A DNA stretch of 8,671 bases from Verrucomicrobia bacterium UBA2970 (lineage in GTDB: Bacteria; Verrucomicrobiota; Verrucomicrobiia; Limisphaerales; AAA164-E04), in contig DEAY01000049.1 in assembly GCA_002348345.1 (NCBI GenBank), positions 737-9,407 of the forward strand. The letters run 5' to 3'. A program made the position numbers and the translations under genes. This document shows, one piece after another, positions 5,563 through 8,671 of this stretch. The notes beneath the pieces were generated by a model. That model was not told the DNA's origin, did no database searches, and saw only the letters and a list, made by a program, of their open reading frames with translations. Position 1 is the stretch's first letter. Every line of letters starts with the position of its first letter.

Positions 5563-7200
5563 ATGGCCTCAACGACCAGAGACTACGACGTCATCGTCCT
5601 CGGCAGCGGCATTGCAGGACTCTATTTCTCACTCAAGGCAGCCGAGCGAGGACGCGTTGCCATCATCACCAAGAAGCATCGCGCCGAATCGAACACCAAC
5701 TACGCCCAAGGCGGCATCGCCGCCGTCACGAGCGAGGAGGATTCCATCGAACACCATGTCGCCGATACCTGTAACGCGGGGGCGGGGCTTTGCCACCCGG
5801 AAGTGGTCAAGACCATCCTGGCGGAGGGACCGGCCCGCATCCAGGACCTGGTCTCCCTCGGCATGGAGTTTTCCGAACGCGACCCGCTGCAAGCCGGGAA
5901 AAAAGAATGGGATCTCGGCAAGGAAGGGGGCCATTCCAAGCGCCGGATTCTCCACGCCAAGGACGTCACCGGCCGTAAAATCGAACGGGCCCTCCTGGCG
6001 TCGATCGCCAGCCATTCCCGGATCGACATCTTCGAAAACCATTTTGCCATCGACCTGATCACCTCCGAGCGACTCAAGCGGGAGGAACCCCCGCAATGCT
6101 ACGGGGTCTACGTCCTCGACACCGGCAATCGGAAGGTTGAAACCTTTCGCGCCCAATCGGTCGTGATCGGCACCGGCGGATGCGGAAAAGTCTACCTCTA
6201 CACCACCAATCCAGACATTGCCACCGGCGACGGCGTGGCCATGGCTTACCGGGCGGGCGTCCCCATCCGGAATATGGAATTCGTTCAATTCCACCCCACC
6301 TGCCTCTACCACCCCGAAGCAAAGACGTTTCTCATCTCCGAAGCCGTGCGCGGCGAAGGGGGGGTGATCAAGAGTCAATCAGGTCGCGAGTTCATGAACG
6401 AATACCACGAACTCAAATCCCTGGCACCGCGGGACATCGTCGCCAGGGCGATTGACAAGGAAATGAAGCGGGAAGGCAGGGATTATGTCCACCTCGACAT
6501 CACCCACAAACCCGCGCCGTTCATCATGAATCGATTCCCCAACATCTATCAGACCTGTCTGCGTTACGGAATCGACATCACCAAGGAACCCATCCCGGTC
6601 GTTCCGGCCGCGCACTACCAATGCGGCGGCATCCAGACCAACACCACCGGGGAAACCTCGCTCAAAGGCCTCTACGCCATCGGCGAAGTCACCTGCACCG
6701 GCCTGCACGGCGCCAATCGCCTGGCGAGCAACTCGCTTCTCGAAGCTCTGGTGGTGGCCTACCGCGCCGCCGAACAGCTTCATCGGACCCCGATCCAGCG
6801 AACCGGGCATCCCTTGCCGCCCTGGGAGGACGGGGATCTGAGCGATCCCGACGAACTGGTCGTCGTCTCCCATAATTGGGATGAAATCCGGCGGCTGATG
6901 TGGGATTACGTTGGCATTGTCCGGACGACAAAAAGACTCGAGCGAGCTCACAAGCGGATCGTCAACCTTCAGTCTGAAATTCAGGATTATTATCTCAACT
7001 TCCAGGTGACCCCGGATCTGCTCGAACTTCGAAACCTGGCAACGGTGGCCGATCTCATCATTCGATCGGCCATGACCCGGACCGAAAGCCGGGGCCTTCA
7101 CTACAACGCCGACTACCCGGACCTCGATCCCCTTTGGGGCCGGCAGGACACCGTGGTCCAAAAAAACACCTCTCCCCAAGGTCAGCGGATCGAGGGGTAA
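5563..7200 (+). CDS. nadB: L-aspartate oxidase
   Basis: NadB oxidises L-aspartate to iminoaspartate with FAD; NadA then condenses this with dihydroxyacetone phosphate to quinolinate for NAD synthesis. The 545 residues match the family (about 540 in E. coli). The FAD Rossmann motif VLGSGIAGL lies at 12-20, followed by NTNYAQGGIAAV at 45-55. Substrate-site residues line up with those of the E. coli enzyme: Glu121 in GKEGGHSKRR, His244 in QFHPT, Arg290 in APRD, His351 in HYQCGG and Arg386 in GANRLASNSLLE. GEGG at 264-267 and the C-terminal helical domain (about 440-510) are also present. These separate it from succinate dehydrogenase and fumarate reductase flavoproteins, which share the fold. 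The ATG at 5563 has no clear Shine-Dalgarno sequence; it lies 20 bp after panC, so cotranscription is likely. nadA and nadC are not in the window. Confidence 0.96.
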   Translation: MASTTRDYDVIVLGSGIAGLYFSLKAAERGRVAIITKKHRAESNTNYAQGGIAAVTSEEDSIEHHVADTCNAGAGLCHPEVVKTILAEGPARIQDLVSLGMEFSERDPLQAGKKEWDLGKEGGHSKRRILHAKDVTGRKIERALLASIASHSRIDIFENHFAIDLITSERLKREEPPQCYGVYVLDTGNRKVETFRAQSVVIGTGGCGKVYLYTTNPDIATGDGVAMAYRAGVPIRNMEFVQFHPTCLYHPEAKTFLISEAVRGEGGVIKSQSGREFMNEYHELKSLAPRDIVARAIDKEMKREGRDYVHLDITHKPAPFIMNRFPNIYQTCLRYGIDITKEPIPVVPAAHYQCGGIQTNTTGETSLKGLYAIGEVTCTGLHGANRLASNSLLEALVVAYRAAEQLHRTPIQRTGHPLPPWEDGDLSDPDELVVVSHNWDEIRRLMWDYVGIVRTTKRLERAHKRIVNLQSEIQDYYLNFQVTPDLLELRNLATVADLIIRSAMTRTESRGLHYNADYPDLDPLWGRQDTVVQKNTSPQGQRIEG

Positions 7201-7564
7201 CAACCGAAATGATCAACCGCGCCAAGTGTCCCTCTCTCCTGATCGAACAAAATCGGCACCCCCTTCGATTGAGACTTGTGAGGACTTAACATTCGTTCTG
7301 ACTCAGGGGGCAACCACCACTGGTGTGAACGGGCCGGAATTGTCTCCCGCCCCATGGCTAAGGGTTCAACCACCAATCATCAAACGGCCAACCCCTCTCC
7401 CTGCCGTTCACTTGCGAACCCCGTTCCTGCGTTCCATGCAATCGGGCAGAGCATCAAGGCCCTAACGAATACGAAACCAGAATGATGAGAACCGCTCGTG
7501 TGATTGCCGGAGCCCAACCCCCAAAGCATCACGCCTCAATTTGGCGAGCAACTGCCATCTGGAG
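7201..7564 (+). other. Gene-free convergent intergenic region
   Basis: This 364-bp stretch lies between the ends of nadB and the Sel1-repeat gene. I see no protein-like frame: a 79-codon plus-strand frame (7226-7465) has no recognisable motif or ribosome binding site and low-complexity Pro/Arg/Thr content. I see no tRNA and no strong hairpin followed by a T run for either gene. Weak inverted repeats exist, such as CGCC/GGCG around 7531-7545 and ATCGAA/TTCGAT around 7242-7269, but neither looks like a terminator. Confidence 0.6.
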
Positions 7565-8476
7565 TTATTCCACCAACTCTTTTTCGCTTTTGATCTCACC
7601 TTGCTCGACTCGATAAGCCAGGCTGAGGCGATCGGCTACAACTCCCCGATCTGCGGGTAACCGGTCGTACTTGACGGCCTCTGTTTTGTTTATTCCGGTG
7701 GCCTGCCCGAACGAATACAGGTTCTCGAGGTTGTGTCGCGCAGGGGCATGTCCTTGATCAGCTGCTCGTCGGTAATACATCGCAGCTTCTCTTCGGTTTT
7801 CGGCGACCCCTTCCCCAATGGCATACATTATTCCGAGATTGAACTGGGCGTTGGGAACCTCTTGATCAGCTGCCATTTGATACAACCTCACGGCTTCCGC
7901 TGCGTTCTTGATGAGCCCTCGACCATATTGGTACATCACACCGAGGTTGAGCTGTCCTCCCTCAAGTCCCTGATCAGCTGCCAATCGATACAACCTCGCG
8001 GCCTCTGTTTCGTTCTGGGTGACGCCATGCCCCATATCATACATCACGCCAAGGTTGACCTGAGCACAGGCAAGTCCTTGATCGGACGCCTTTCGATAAT
8101 ACTTCACAGCCTCTGTTTCACTCCCCGTGACCCCCAACCCGTTGTCATACAAGATACCGAGCATGAACTGCGCCCCGGCATCTCCCTGAACCGCTGCCCA
8201 TCGAAACCAACTGACCGCCTCCTTGACGCTTCTCGCTGCCCCAAGGTCCCCTTCCAAATAGACGATCCCCAGTTTCCTCTGAGCCACCGGATCTCCACGA
8301 GTCGCTGCGTCGTGCACGTGGTTCAGCGAGTCAGGCTTGGCGACCCCATCGGAACCTGGGTTGCTGGTCGTTTCGGGCTTGGTGATCGCCATTTCGCCTT
8401 CGGGCTCTGGAGATGGTTGGCAGCCAATGACTACAACCAACCGAACCGTCTGCACGGCCGTGGCACGAAGATTCAC
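7565..8476 (-). CDS. Sel1-repeat (TPR-like) protein, possible lipoprotein
   Basis: From the GTG at 8476 the product has 303 residues. It holds six full 36-37-residue Sel1 repeats (about residues 62-98, 99-134, 135-170, 171-206, 207-242, 243-278) and a partial seventh, following the pattern A-x2-LG-x2-Y-x2-G-x-GV...EA-x2-YY-x2-AA-DQG. Sel1 repeats form helix-turn-helix solenoids that bind other proteins; the partner is unknown. The start is uncertain. An in-frame TTG lies at 8497, GTG at 8476, and the first ATG only at 8392. GTG is preferred because it gives MNLRATAVQTVRLVVVIGC followed by a Pro/Glu-rich linker, which resembles a lipoprotein signal ending in a VVIG-C lipobox, although its hydrophobic core is short. 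The last one and a half repeats are degenerate. The gene appears to be transcribed alone, since a hairpin with T run lies upstream. Confidence 0.8.
   Translation of the reverse strand: MNLRATAVQTVRLVVVIGCQPSPEPEGEMAITKPETTSNPGSDGVAKPDSLNHVHDAATRGDPVAQRKLGIVYLEGDLGAARSVKEAVSWFRWAAVQGDAGAQFMLGILYDNGLGVTGSETEAVKYYRKASDQGLACAQVNLGVMYDMGHGVTQNETEAARLYRLAADQGLEGGQLNLGVMYQYGRGLIKNAAEAVRLYQMAADQEVPNAQFNLGIMYAIGEGVAENRREAAMYYRRAADQGHAPARHNLENLYSFGQATGINKTEAVKYDRLPADRGVVADRLSLAYRVEQGEIKSEKELVE
7568..8293 (-). repeat. Tandem 108-bp coding repeats (Sel1 units)
   Basis: The gene interior repeats with a 108-bp period. For example, TGATCAGCTGC begins at 7755, 7863 and 7971, and a diverged copy, TGATCGGACGC, at 8079. 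Each unit encodes one 36-residue Sel1 repeat. The most alike units are in the middle; the two ends have diverged, as expected from internal duplication of central repeats. Confidence 0.85.
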
Positions 8477-8556
8477 AATGGTGATCTGTCTCCACAAACG
8501 ATATATGCAAGGGTAAATTCAATTTGCAGCAATGATCCATCAACCTGGCCTGAGCC
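8477..8556 (-). promoter_or_regulatory. AT-rich upstream region of the Sel1 gene
   Basis: This short AT-rich gap should hold the Sel1-gene promoter. The best -10 is TATATC (minus strand, 8500-8505), four of six matches, which would place the transcription start near 8493. No good -35 is seen at normal spacing. GGAG at about 8490-8493 lies 13 bases before the GTG at 8476, a long but possible ribosome-binding distance. Confidence 0.25.
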
Positions 8557-8591
8557 AAAAAACAGCAGACATCCTAAGGATGATGTTCTGC
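8557..8591 (-). terminator. Possible rho-independent terminator
   Basis: Read on the minus strand, GCAGA, a four-base bulge (ACAT), CATCC, loop TTA, GGATG, TCTGC form a 5+5 bp hairpin, followed after two bases by six T. This is terminator-like for a transcript entering from beyond the right edge of the window and would insulate the Sel1 gene. The bulge weakens it, and no convincing coding end is seen in the 80 bases before it. Confidence 0.38.
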
Positions 8592-8671
8592 CCAAGAATG
8601 AACGCAGAACACGCAACGCAGTCGATTCGGTCGGGAACAGATTCTGAGAGTCCTGAACGAGGCCGAAGAAC

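Noticed and set aside
6379..7203. Minus-strand frame of 274 codons opposite nadB
   Set aside because: It is a shadow of nadB, in which all catalytic residues are identified; it has no recognisable motif.
7226..7465. 79-codon plus-strand frame between nadB and the Sel1 gene
   Set aside because: There is no Shine-Dalgarno sequence or motif, and the composition is low-complexity Pro, Thr and Arg.
7568..8293. Regular repeats that could suggest a CRISPR or satellite array
   Set aside because: The period is exactly 108 bp (36 codons) and in frame with a Sel1-repeat protein, so the repeats are coding.
7733..8647. Long plus-strand frame (304 codons) opposite the Sel1 gene
   Set aside because: It is the antisense of a clear repeat protein; its periodic Ile/His/Ser composition mirrors the 108-bp repeats, and no domain or ribosome binding site is seen.

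Overview
The window reads as ordinary chromosomal DNA from a free-living bacterium with moderately high G+C. Seven complete genes are packed on both strands, plus one complete Sel1-repeat gene near the right end. No tRNA, rRNA, CRISPR array, insertion sequence or phage gene was seen. A DUF1080 sugar-hydrolase-like secreted protein, McsA/McsB outside the Bacillus clp operon, a Sel1-repeat protein and few Shine-Dalgarno sequences together suggest the Verrucomicrobiota or a related PVC-type lineage. That is inference from gene content only.

Layout from left to right: (1) a plus-strand DHH/DHHA1 phosphoesterase (187-1125); (2) a minus-strand block, read right to left, of DUF1080 secreted protein, branched-chain aminotransferase ilvE, mcsA and mcsB (4495 down to 1128), in which mcsA and mcsB overlap; (3) a divergent intergenic region (about 4496-4660) holding a good minus-strand promoter; (4) a plus-strand pair, panC and nadB (4661-7200), 20 bp apart; (5) a gene-free convergent region of about 360 bp (7201-7564); (6) a minus-strand Sel1-repeat protein (7565 to about 8476), with a terminator-like hairpin upstream of it at 8557-8591.

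Functionally the centre of the window concerns cofactor and amino-acid supply. IlvE interconverts valine and 2-ketoisovalerate, the precursor of pantoate. PanC joins pantoate to beta-alanine to make pantothenate. NadB oxidises aspartate, which is also the source of beta-alanine, in the first step of NAD synthesis. McsA/McsB form the protein-arginine kinase pair that marks proteins for Clp degradation in Firmicutes, and all the key motifs are kept here. 

I did not find a convincing new biological system. The observations most worth a second look are a G7 tract in the mcsA/mcsB overlap, where loss of one G would fuse the two frames; start sites that look leaderless or nearly so; and a palindrome inside the DUF1080 promoter spacer.
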